Shown here one piece after another: positions 33,262 through 43,205 of a DNA stretch of 52,595 bases. The position numbers and the translations under genes were made by a program. This stretch comes from Paracamarosporium sp. OC-R06-R3. Taxonomy: Eukaryota; Ascomycota; Dothideomycetes; Pleosporales; Didymosphaeriaceae. How positions within the stretch are numbered: position 1 is the stretch's first letter; the number at the start of each line of letters is the position of its first letter. The stretch spans positions 1 to 52,595 of the forward strand of contig JACVRA010000387.1 in assembly GCA_019828545.1 (NCBI GenBank). Reading direction: 5' to 3'. The notes below the pieces were generated by a model, which saw nothing but the letters and a program-made list of their open reading frames with translations, did not search any database and had not been told where the DNA came from.

Positions 33262-34406
33262 ATGGACTCAAATTCACTCAGATCTTTGACGACCCCCAAC
33301 AGGGTATATCGTACCAAACAACAGGTGTTGATAGAAGAACATGGCACCGACGATAGATATCGTATTGCTGACATGAGCAATGCACGCGCCTACGCACCCG
33401 CTCCTTCCGACATTGAATGGACTACATTAAAACTTCCCTACAAAGTGCCTTTGTGTCCGCCTCTCCCTTCCTGGGAACAAATCCAAGCTGCTTATAAAGA
33501 GCACAAAATGTGTAAAATAGGTAATACTATTATTAAAATCGGTACTGAATTCGATATCGTAGAGGTATGTCATTCCTATGTTCTGTGGTCATATTTAAAC
33601 AATACCAGGAAGCGGAGACGTTACTTTTCCTGGCGGAGAAGCGTCCTCTACTGCGTATACCTCACGTGTTGGCGGTCTGGACAGATATTATCGAAGACGA
33701 CTTGCTTTACCTTATGATGACGGATTTCATTGAAGGTATTCCTATGGGACACGATCGATGGATTGAGTTTTCCGAGGAGGCACAGGACATCATCTGTGCT
33801 AAAGTCTCAGATCAACTTCAATACCTCCGTGCTCTTCCATCCGAAGGGTACTATGGACGAGTTCATCGACAAGGTTGGTTAGACCCGCCACCTAACTTAC
33901 GTGTAGATGTGGGTACATCCAAAACCCTCACTGGTCCATACAACACGTATGAAGAATTTACTTCGGACTTGATCAAAAGTTACGAGATGAGTGCAACCTG
34001 CACTAGTGCTAAAGAGTTTCATCCTTCCCACGTGAATAACATGGACGAGCTCTGGTCCGTCTTTCCAGGCTGGACCCCGCACGAACCCAAGCTTACGTGG
34101 TATCGTCCAAGCCTCAGAAATCTCGTTGTCCGACCGATCGAAGGGGTTTCAGGAGAGGAAGACTGGGACGTCTTTTTGGTAAATTGGGACTCTAGTGGTT
34201 GGTACCCAGCTTGGATGCAGGCGCTGCATGTGTGCAAGCACGCGGGGGCGACGATTCCTGATCCAGATAAGAAGCCGACTGATGTTTATTTGCCATACAA
34301 GGACAAAGAAATTAGGAAAGGGATGTTGAAGGCTTTCGACCCCAAGCCTGACTGGGAGAGGATTGGCAAACTTGAACGTTCGTCTTGGTGGAGGGGCTCT
34401 TGGTAG
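33262..34406 (+). CDS. APH-fold phosphotransferase-like protein, predicted catalytically inactive
   Basis: Exons 33262-33564 and 33609-34406 (366 residues), one 44-nt intron (GTATGT donor, ACCAG acceptor). The architecture follows fungal aminoglycoside-phosphotransferase-like kinases. There is an N-lobe Lys in TIIKIG (about residue 93) and a Glu in EEAETLLFL. The hinge-like LLYLMMTDFIEGIPM follows. The catalytic loop region reads LTWYRPSLRNLVVRP (about 263-277), and the metal-binding region reads VFLVNWDSSGWYP. In active members the loop is HGDLxxxN and the second motif IDWE. Here the His and the catalytic Asp are gone (only Asn is kept) and the metal Asp is Asn. ATP binding may persist, phosphotransfer should not. 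It is probably a pseudokinase, a widely expanded class in filamentous fungi. Substrate unknown. Confidence 0.75.
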
Positions 34407-35036
34407 CTGTTCTTGTTCTGAAAAAATATGGCATGAGCCTGAGTATAAAAAAAAAGGATATAACAAAAGAGGTGATTCACCTGGGAGCCGAGGCAAAAGA
34501 AGGGCGAAGTAAAAGAAAAAAGAGTAAAACGTTTGACAGGACAGGGTTCGAACACGCAAGCCGTAGGCTTGGCGTTCGACCCTGGTCCGCGCGTCCTGGA
34601 TGTTCTATTAGGAGGTCAAGTTGACGACATGTTTGTTTGTGAAGGGCTAGTTTTAACATGCTGAAGTACCTCGGGTTCTCACTGCCACACTCGCTTGTTA
34701 TTGGTTTTTGTAATTTGTTTGCACAGGTTAGCTCAGGTGGTGGGTACGAATGGAGAATCTCTATTGTCATAAACCATTATAAGTGAGTGTATGGATACGT
34801 ACAAATAGTCCTTCTAGATGTGAGTACGTTTCTTTGCCATGAACAGAACAGAAATGAGAGTGTGAGTACAGGAATAACGATCCGACCATACGCCACGTTC
34901 CCCTAACCCGCTTCCAGAATACCTTTATTCCCAACGATGCACATGTTGGTAGAAACTGACGTTGTTATCCGAACCAAACCACCGCCCAGCGGTGGCTACA
35001 TATGAATTGAAGCTGGATTCAGCTCTGTGATACCTC
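34407..35036. other. Intergenic with a hairpin
   Basis: About 630 bp between the pseudokinase and a convergent small gene. It contains the inverted repeat at 34537-34598; the rest shows no feature. Confidence 0.5.
34537..34598. repeat. Imperfect hairpin, two B-box-like arms
   Basis: The arms pair around a three-base loop GTA (34563-34565): CAAGCC with GGCTTG, then AGGGTTCGAAC with GTTCGACCCT with small bulges, then GGAC with GTCC. An outer CAGGAC (34537) can also pair with GTCCTG (34593-34598). Each arm contains a TTCGA core like the tRNA T-loop, but the whole does not fold as a tRNA. Confidence 0.6.
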
Positions 35037-35471
35037 CTAGTGAATCTTGGTCCAACCACTTCCATTATGATCGGTGTCGAGAACGGCCAAGACGCCATCG
35101 CGCCAGTTTCTGAAAACATCTTCTGCATTCGTACTGTTGGGGACGGCATGATTCAAGCAGATCTCCTCGAACTTCCGTAAATCTTTGAACCATCCGTGTT
35201 CGACCATTATATCCGGTGAAGAGCTGTAGAAGTATTCATGATGAATGGTTTGGGAGGGCGGTTCGCACCAATACATATTGCGGCGATGACCATACATAGC
35301 CGTACCTCTCACATGGATGACCAGTCGCAATCGATCGTCTTTGGGAAATTTTCCTGTGTACACTAGGTGCCCCTTGGCGTGCTTGCCCAAGCTCTTCGCA
35401 AGTGGAGTACTGCCGTCTTGGTCCTCGAAGAGGCCCCTCGGGGAAGTCTGGCTAGCGTTCACCGCGGACAT
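35037..35471 (-). CDS. Small orphan protein
   Basis: 144 residues, single coding exon with a true ATG. About 10 nt upstream of the ATG lies an acceptor (GTGATAG) with a matching donor GTGAGT about 60 nt further up, so the 5' leader probably has its own intron, which supports a real transcript. No signal peptide, membrane segment or known domain. The middle contains GHLVYTGKFPKDDRLRLVIHV and YGHRRNMYWCEPPSQ, suggesting a small folded beta protein. It is convergent with the pseudokinase. Function unknown. Confidence 0.5.
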   Translation of the reverse strand: MSAVNASQTSPRGLFEDQDGSTPLAKSLGKHAKGHLVYTGKFPKDDRLRLVIHVRGTAMYGHRRNMYWCEPPSQTIHHEYFYSSSPDIMVEHGWFKDLRKFEEICLNHAVPNSTNAEDVFRNWRDGVLAVLDTDHNGSGWTKIH

Positions 35472-36467
35472 ACTTGCGTTTCTATCACATTGTCAGCGCC
35501 CTTGAAAGCAACAAGAGAGAGTGTACTGTAACTACTCACCAGAGAAATGATGATTGTGCGATACGTTGATGAAGAGAGTGGTCTTGATAGTGGTCAGTGG
35601 AATGTCGGTTCCGATAATCGTTGACGAAAGGCGTATCCTTTAGTGAGATGGTGATTGTGGTGTCTGTAGATCAAGATTGAGCTGGAGATGGGACCTATTT
35701 ATGCTACAATGTCGATTGCGTCGCAGCATGTGCATGAAGCAACCATGACTCTACACCGAAGCGCAGACTGTAGAACAAGGAGAGTCGTGAAACAGCCTTG
35801 CACAAGTGAGGCTGTGACAAAACCAGATATCATGACTGTCTACGTATAACGAAATGGTGGTGTGGGCTCGGAGGCTGAGTTCCCATTGGCAAAAGAGAGA
35901 GAGATCAAGACCGTGCTTTGTTACTATGTTTACACAATAGGAGAGATTCACGCTCGCGGCCGTGACCTACGCCACGAGCATCAGTACGCGAAAAAAGAAA
36001 CAAAAGGTTGGTCGCGTAGATCAACTGTGTTCAGCCAACCATTGGAACAACATTCATCCCTCCTGATTATAGCGCTTGTGACTATTATTATCTCGGAAAG
36101 AGGTGAGCTCCGTCGGTTCATGTTCGATGGTAAACATGGTGTATGCAGCCTGTTGGTATTGATAGTAGCAAGCGTATTGTCGCTAGCCATCACGGCGCGG
36201 GCCCGCGACAGGCTCGGCGCACCCCCAAGCTTTACCCAGGGATCAACAAACTATTTTGACTTTTAATCAACACCAAAATATGAAATGTACGCCTAATTAT
36301 TTCTCAGTTACGGGCGGTTCATCTATTCAGCCGCTGCCATCACTAGCAGCTGGCACAACACGGCATAATCCGGAAAATGCTCGCCAAGGGCATTCACTCG
36401 CCAAGGGGTAGGTTGCCAGCGCCACCAATGAGCGCCACCAACGCCACGGAACACAGCGACCCAAGAT

Positions 36468-36590
36468 CCAGGGCCGCGAGGTCCAGCGCGCGAGACCCAG
36501 GCGCGAGACCCAGGCGTGAGACCCAGCGCCACGAAACCCAGCACCACGGTATCCAGCGCCACTAGACCCAGCGCTGCGAAACATAGCGCC
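36468..36590 (+). repeat. GC-rich minisatellite, 13-15 bp unit
   Basis: About eight to nine imperfect units built on CAGCGCCACGAAACC; shorter 13-bp forms (CAGGCGCGAGACC) lie at the left end. The unit drifts but keeps CAG at the start and ACC at the end. Confidence 0.7.
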
Positions 36591-37343
36591 CCCAGCTTAT
36601 CGCCCCCACACAACATGCACATGACATGTCGACAACCATTCTTTTTCCCCCCTGAGGTATCCACCAAGGCTGCCGCCCTCTCCTCTCGCCCTACCCACCA
36701 CGCTGAATCCCCATCAGCCACGCCCCCCTCCCAACCCGCCAGCACGCCGAAACCTCATCGTCCCAACTAATCCCCTCTTCGATGTCCCCCACTTTTTCGT
36801 CGCGCCGCTCAGGTAGCCGCTCAGTACCTTTCTGAAACGGTGGTGAGGATCTGATGACTCTGCGGCGGGCGTCTTGGGCGGGCTTGAAGCAGGGTCAGGA
36901 TGGCGCACAGGCCTTGTGGGCGGGCTCTGGGGAGATGAAGTCGGCGAGGCGGGATCGGAGGGACGGTGGAGTGGGCGCAGCTGAAGAGTGCGGGATGTCT
37001 GGTCGGGGAGATCTACGCTAGGTTCCGGTTTGAAGGTTGCGGTGTGCGGGCGCGATGGGGTGAGTCACGAGAGTAGGCTTGTGCGTAGGTTTCTGAGGGA
37101 GCGTCTCGGTTTGAGGTACATTTTGGAGGCTTGCACGCTGGGTGGTGGGTTGCGGGAGAGTGTGTTTGCTTGCTGGAGAGGGAGCCCGGAGGCGGCTGTG
37201 AAGGGCAATTTCTCCAATGTCCGCGTAGCTTGATTTGATGTCGAGCGTGAAGTGAGTGTATGTGTGAATGTGTGGCTGCCAAGGACATGAAGGACTGTGA
37301 GTTGAAAGGGAGAAGTGTGTTATTCTGTCGACGGTGCAGCAAA

Positions 37344-37650
37344 ATTCCATTCAACAACCGTGGTACACCCACACCCAGAGTTTCCAAATCCCGTGAAAGG
37401 CAGAAAACGCATTTTTATCATTGCTGGCCTAGGGAGATGAGGACTGTAGGCAAGGCAAGACACACGTCAATATCCCCCCTTCTGATCCTCACAAAATCCC
37501 ATTCAACCCACCGACCGCGTACACACACCCAACCACTCTCTCCCTCTGAGAACACAAAAAATGCATTTCTGTTACTGCTGGTCAGGCATATATGGGGGAC
37601 TAAGAGAAGACAGAGGGGCAGGATTTCTACACCTCAGGCAAGACGCACGT
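37344..37650 (+). repeat. Diverged direct duplication, two copies
   Basis: Copy 1 is 37344-37471 and copy 2 is 37495-37650. Shared landmarks in order are CCATTCAAC, a GTACAC(A/C)CACACCC block, AAxGCATTT, GCTGG(C/T)C and GGCAAGAC(A/G)CACGT. Copy 2 carries a small insertion. Old and non-coding. Confidence 0.5.
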
Positions 37651-38718
37651 AGCCGCAACGTAGCATCGTACCGCTGCCCAGCCCAGCCGTTAAACAAAGC
37701 GATCTCTCGTCAAGTTACCATACCGCCGGGTGCACCGAGCTACGCAACGGGGCGGCACGCGCACCAGCAGGGCGGGCGACGCCAGCACAGCCTCCACCGC
37801 GCACACGGGAAGCGCGCTGCGTGGAAGATCGCTGGCTCGTGCAGCGCATAATGACACGCATATGCAAGCCTCGCCGCAGAATACGGGCGGGGATGGAAAA
37901 ACAAAAGAAAAGAAAGGGGTCCTGGGTCCCTCTCGCTTCAGGCCCAAACCATGCTCAGCCCTAGCCCCCAGCCGATCCGCGTAACCCCCACGGCGCCCGA
38001 TCCAACGTTTGCGCAACGCAATGCAGCGCGTGTTCTAGTGCCAGTGCGCCCGTAATCGTAACCATAACCGTAACGCAACCAGGGTTCTGCGCCCTAACTG
38101 TCACGAGAAGCTTATTTCCACCGCACGCAACGCCACGCAGCGTCTAACCCATGCGCATGCCGTGTCCTAGTGCAACGCGTCAAAAAAGCTTATTTGCACT
38201 ACGAGGGAGCTCGCCCTTACTAATTCTCCACCTCGGCCCCAAAAGCAGTTTGCTACCTTTCTACCATCACGCAACAAAAAGGTATTATTTTGTAATTGTA
38301 TCGCAGACGTAGGAAGGTGCGTGCTGAGCTAAGGTAGAGAGTTCATAAAAATGGGTTCCTTCGTGCCCGTAACTTCAATTTCACTTCACTTCACGATCCC
38401 ACCAGCGATGCCAAATTCCTGGGTAAATCGAAACGCATCGCACAACATTGATTGATTTGATATGATAACTGACTCCAGCACATGCAAAGGTATCGTCAGC
38501 CAAGACATACGTATTCATCCACCTCTCGCTCTCCGCGCAAGAAAGTCCATCCGTGCTTTTGAACTTTTGTGTCCTCAAGAAAAAAGGGTTACCATCCAGA
38601 CTGCGAAAAAAAAACGCCCAAACCCGGGAATAATATACATGCGAAAAGAAGGTATATGAACAACCGCGAGAGCTATGGAGTAGACTATGAGGAAACGTGG
38701 AAGGGAGGGGGAACGTGT

Positions 38719-40904
38719 TTAACGACCAGTCCTCTCCTTTGTCCGCGCTCTGCGTTCCCGTGCGACTTCTACGGTATGATTAGCAATCACGATTTAAACG
38801 GTGTAATTTGGGGATACGTACTCTCATCATAAACCAGGAACTCGTGCAGGCCGTTACCCGCGGGCACCATAGGCAGGACAGGAACCTTCTGATCTGTCAC
38901 GACTTCGAGGAGGGCGGGACCCTCGGTGTTGAGCAGCCACTTGATCTTGTCTTCGAGCTCCTCGACCTTCGACACACGGTCGGCCTGGACGTACATGGCC
39001 TCTGCAAGCTTGACGAAGTCTGCGTTGCGCTGGTGCGTGTGCGAGAAACGGTCTTCGTAGAAGAGGGTCTGCCACTGCGTGACCATGCCCTGCTCCTCGT
39101 TGTTCAGGACGATGACCTTGACGCCAATGTTGAACTCTGCAGCAGTGGAGAGCTCCGTCAGGGTCATGGAGAAGGAGGAGTCACCATCGATGTCAACAAC
39201 TAGAGCGTCGGGCCGTGCGACCTTCGCGCCGATGGCAGCGGGGAGGCCGTAGCCCATTGTGCCGAGACCACCGGATGTGATCATGGAGCGGGGGTGCGTC
39301 CAGCGGAAGTGCTGCGCGGCCCACATCTGGTGCTGGCCTACACCCGTTGTGATGACCGTCTTGTCCTTGATGGGCTCGGTAAGCTGGCTCAGCTTCTCGA
39401 TGACGGTCTGCGGCTTGATGAATCCGTTTTCGCCCTCCTTCTCGTACGCCCACGGGAACCTTGCCTTCCAGTCCTTGATCTGGGCGAACCACTCCGGGCG
39501 CTCCTTGACCTGGTGTACGAAGGGCACGAGCTGCTGAAGATTTTGGACGACGTCGCCCTCAACAGCCTCGGTGGCTTGCACGACCTTGTTGATATTCTTG
39601 GGCATGATTTCGAAGTGGACAATTCCGCCTCTTCCCTCGGCAGCTGCAGCCTTGGCCTCGGGAGCGAATTTGCCCAAGCTAAGAGTCACACGGTCATCGA
39701 ACCGCGCTCCAAGAGCCAGAATCAAATCAGCCTCCTGCATGGCCATGTTGGCGTATGCAGAGCCGTGCATTCCCAGCATGTGCAGACTCTTCTCATCGTG
39801 CTCGTCGAAGGCACCGAGACCCTGAAGGGTGGTTGTTACGGGGATCTTAGCTTTCTCGGAGAGCTCGCGCAAGATCTTGGGGCCTTCAGGCACGGACACC
39901 ATACCCTGACCAGCGTAGATAACGGGCTTCTTCGCGATGTTAATGAGGTCTGCAGCGCGCTTCAGGCTCGCTTGCAGCTGCTTCCTGCTGAGCTCACGCG
40001 CGGCGAGGGTCGCAGCGCTGGGGTGAGTGGGCAGCGAAGAAGTCATGGGGATGGGCCTCGTAAGCGTACCGCCGGTGACATCCTTTGGCAGATCGACAAG
40101 CACGGGGCCTGGGCGTCCGCTCGTCGCGATCTCGAACGCCTCGTTGATTCTCCGCGGCAGTTCGGCGATGTTCTTGACGAGGACGTTCCACTTTGTGCAC
40201 GGGCGGGTGATGCCCACCGTGTCGGCCTCCTGGAAGGCATCGGAGCCAATGGCTGAGGTGACGACCTGACCGCTGAAGACGACCATTGGGGTGCCGTCCA
40301 TGAGAGCATCCTGCATGGCGGTGACGACATTGGTGGCGCCGGGACCAGAAGTGACGAGGACCACGCCGGGCTTGCCTGAGGCGCGGGCATAGCCTTCGGC
40401 CATGTGGCCAGCGCCCTGCTCGTGGCGGGGAAGGACAAAGTCGAAGTGTTTTGAACGGTAGATGGCATCGAAAACGGGAAGAATGGCACCACCAGGGTAG
40501 CCAACTGGTCACACGACACATTAGCATGACTCAATTGCAGACATTGAGGGCAATTGAAAAGAACGGAATGGCGTACAGATGTGCTTAACACCATGCCTCA
40601 GCATCATCTCGTGGAAGATCTCGCCACCCTTGAGTCCGACCAGCGAGTGGTCCATCTCAGGCTGCTGTCTCCGCAGCGGCTGCACATCGTAGTCCTGCCT
40701 GTTGAAAGCGGGCGCTGGCCTTTCCCTCCCTTCCGCCTTTGCTGCCGCGGCGGTGCTCTGGGTCCTCTTTGCGTCGCCGAGCTTCGAATTCGCGGCCGCC
40801 ACCTGGGCGGATCTGTAGGGTGACGCGGCGGTCCTGGCGGTGGACGTGGAGAAACATCGCGAGCTCCGCAGAGCCTGGATGGCCTTTGTGCGCGACTGCT
40901 GCAT
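38719..40904 (-). CDS. ILV2: Acetolactate synthase (acetohydroxyacid synthase) catalytic subunit, mitochondrial
   Basis: ThDP-, Mg- and FAD-dependent first common enzyme of valine, isoleucine and leucine synthesis. Exons: 40904-40577, 40504-38822, 38768-38719 (686 residues). The start MQQSRTKAIQALRSSRCFST begins a Ser/Arg-rich mitochondrial transit peptide. Intron 1 (72 nt) splits the segment KHIFGYPGGAI. The last exon is only 50 nt: without it the frame ends in a false tail after EFLVYDE, with it the protein ends in a basic KVARERRARTKERTGR, as expected for the family. The ThDP-activating Glu lies in PRHEQGAGHMAEGYAR, and the ThDP-binding segment reads GDSSFSMTLTEL..LNNEEQGMVTQW. The position that is Pro in yeast and plants within GQVP is Val here (40260-40262). 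Gcn4-type TGACTC sites lie upstream. Divergent from the TRAPPC12-like gene. Confidence 0.96.
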
Positions 40905-41450
40905 TGCGCGGGCGCCTCGACGGCAATGTGAGTGGAGAGGGGGAGGAGAAAAGAATTGGGTGGTTCTTTTGTTTTGTGTGGGAGTCGAGTCACTGCTGGC
41001 GGTCAAAGGGCTAAAAAGTCTCGATGGCGTCGAGCCACCGAGAGCGGACCGAAGGCGGCGCGTCATTGGCTGTGACTCCTCCCGGGCTACCCCACACGTC
41101 TGCTTTGAGCCCGGGGCGTCGCGAACGACGAGACGAGCGTTGCGCCAGGGTGAGTTGTTCTTCTGGCGTGGATACTGGCAGATGGCATTGGAAGTGGTTG
41201 TCGTATAGCCATGTACTCGCCGTGTCCCACGTCCTCTCCTCACACACCACGTCCACACACGACCGCCAACGTCACCGCTCGCCCTCACCGCGCCTCGTGT
41301 TTTCAATCTGGCCTCTCGCCTCGCCCGCCAATCAGCGGCCCGTAAACAAAAGATAGTCATCCGTATTCCCAGATCGCACACGGACCGACGGTCTCGCAGC
41401 GCACGCCGCACACGCGCCCCGCCGATCTCGGCCTCCTACTCCACACCACC
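40905..41450. promoter_or_regulatory. Divergent promoter of ILV2 and the TRAPPC12-like gene, with Gcn4/CPC1-type sites
   Basis: 546 bp. TGACTC, the core of the Gcn4/CPC1 site, occurs on the minus strand at 40987-40992 (about 85 nt upstream of the ILV2 ATG) and on the plus strand at 41073-41078. A CCAAT box (ATTGG on plus) is at 41065-41069. Amino-acid-starvation control of ILV2 fits established cross-pathway control; whether these exact sites act is inference. Confidence 0.5.
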
Positions 41451-42903
41451 ATGGCGTCGCATGGCCGCATCAACAGCACCGACGAGCGCCGCCGCGGTAC
41501 GCACTCCTTCTGCCTCATACCACCTCGTATCCGCATGCACGCAATATGTACTAACACGCCACCTCACGCACAGTCGCCATCCCCCGCCGCTCGACCAAGG
41601 GCCCGCTTGACGTAGACGACGAGTACGTTCCCTGATATCCTGATTTCTCGAGGAAGGACTCCCCCAGCTGACCGATGCCAGTCCGCTCGCCGCCCTCTCA
41701 CCACGCAATGCGTCTCCCGCCCCCATAGACCGCATCCGGTCTCCCTCACGGCCGTCGCGCCCCTCCCGCAACCCCTCGGACCTAGCTAGCCCACCGCAGC
41801 AACCCTTCGACACGCCCGCCCTGAAAGACTTCTCCTTCCTGCAGGACGCCTCCGCATACCACGTACTCCCCGCATCCAACGTACCCCCGCCGTTCCTCAA
41901 CGCGCCAAACATACCCTCCGTATCGTCGCCCATCGACACGCTGCTCCTCAGTGGCCACTACCGCCTCGCGGCCATAGCAGCCGCGCGGAACCTCGTCACG
42001 TCGACGCCGGCGACGGACCACACGACGCTGTTCCACTTGCTGCACGTGCGGCTCGCGTGCTTGTGCCTGATCAACGAGCATGCGCTCGCCGCGCAGGAGG
42101 CAAAGGTCTTCGGGGACCTGAACTCGTCGTTTTACCATGCGGATGAGGGCCGCGGGAGACACCTTGTGCCGTGGGAGGTGCGGGTGCTTGTTGTGCGGCT
42201 TGCGGCGCTGGGGTATGGCGAGTGGAGGAAGGGCGTCATGGGGTATTACGAACTTGCGAGGGAATGTCGAGAAAACATCTTGAGAGCGGAAGAAGACGAG
42301 GAGAAGGGGTTGTGGAGGGCGAGGCTGAGGGATTGCGGGGTGAGGGTTGCAAATGTGCTGGTTGAGATGGGGGATTTGGAGGGAGCGGGGCGGCATTTGG
42401 CATCGCTGGGGGCGGATGCGGGGATGGAGGGCGCGGGGGAAGAAGGGAGGGAGGTCGTGGTTATGGAGACGTTGGTCTGGTTGAGACTGGGCGATGTCTC
42501 TGCTGCACGACGATGTCTCTCATCCCTTCTATCCTCTCACTCAGATGAGCTGGTGGACGGGACGCTAGAAGCGCTTCTCCACCTCGCGGACGCGGATTAC
42601 CCCTCCGCCGTGTCCGCGTTTCAGGCGCTCCACGAAAAACTCCCCGCCGATGCCATGGTTTCGCAGAACCTAGCTGTGTCTCTGTTGTACACGGGACGGA
42701 TTGCCGAGGCGAAAGCCCTGCTGCAGGAATTAGTAGGTGAAAGCCAACCGTTCCATTCGTTGGTGTTCAACCTGAGTACCGTTTACGAGCTGTGCACGGA
42801 GCGGAATCGGGACAGCAAGATGGGGCTGGCGAGCATGATGGCGACGCGCAAGACCGACGGAAGCGTCGGGTGGGAGATGAACAACGCAGATTTCAAACTA
42901 TAG
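41451..42903 (+). CDS. TRAPP complex subunit 12-like TPR protein
   Basis: Exons: 41451-41496, 41574-41622, 41682-42903 (438 residues); introns of 77 and 59 nt keep frame. The first 60 residues are basic and Pro/Ser-rich, disordered. The rest is helical: SPIDTLLLSGHYRLAAIAAA, FHLLHVRLACLCLINEHALA, LVPWEVRVLVVRLAALGYG, and near the end SQNLAVSLLYTGRIAEAKAL and FHSLVFNLSTVYELCTERNR. The order and the C-terminal LFNL-type block match TRAPPC12, a TRAPPIII subunit in ER-Golgi and autophagy vesicle tethering. It is shorter than animal TRAPPC12, as usual for fungi. Convergent with the splicing-factor gene. Confidence 0.8.
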
Positions 42904-42960
42904 GAAAGCACGTAGAATATCAGATGATTCGGTGTCGATTGCTTGGATTGTAGATTATCT

Positions 42961-43205
42961 ACCCAGCGGTGACACGTGAAGGGACGCAGTGGTCACTGTT
43001 CATCTCAAGCGAACACGTTTTCAGCTCTGAGTTGCAATTCCTCCAGTAGTGACACAGGAAAGGACGCAGTGCTTAGTGTCCCTCTAAAGGAACATATCCC
43101 CAGCTTTCAGTCGCAGTATCCTACCCAGCGGTGAGAGGCAAGGACATAATGCTCACTCTTCATCTGAAGCGAACATGTCCTCAGCTTTTGGTCGCAGTCT
43201 CTTAG
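42961..43205 (-). repeat. Three tandem copies (about 80 bp) of the 3' end of the SR140-like gene
   Basis: Units start at 42961, 43043 and 43123 (periods 80-82 bp). Read on the minus strand, the third unit is the genuine end of the splicing-factor gene (codons for RLRPKAEDMFASDEE and TGA at 43155-43153). The second encodes an LRLKAGDMFL-stop and the first an LQLRAENVFA-stop, so both flanking units keep diverged copies of the terminal codons and of the bases after the stop. The source sequence is coding, so the duplications arose from the gene end into its 3' flank. Confidence 0.85.

Larger units (their letters stand above)
35472..38718. other. Gene-poor, low-complexity interval
   Basis: 3.2 kb without a supportable gene. 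It contains a GC-rich 13-15 bp minisatellite (36468-36590), a diverged duplication of about 130-155 bp (37344-37471 and 37495-37650) and smaller direct repeats around 38030-38200 (aagcttattt twice). Long frames on both strands here follow the repeat composition and have no domains. It marks the border between the accessory half and the housekeeping half of the window. Confidence 0.5.

Noticed and set aside
34537..34598. Possible tRNA gene because of TTCGA cores and terminal pairing of CAGGACG with TGTCCTG on the minus strand
   Set aside because: The T-arm cannot form a 5-bp stem before the acceptor strand, and the centre is a 3-base-loop hairpin, not an anticodon arm.
36323..36770. Long overlapping frames on both strands around the minisatellite
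   Set aside because: They exist because the 13-15 bp repeat is GC-rich and stop-poor. Composition is repetitive and no domain is present.
39294..40256. 320-codon plus-strand frame opposite ILV2
   Set aside because: It is a shadow of the GC-rich, strongly codon-biased ILV2 coding strand and has no independent features.
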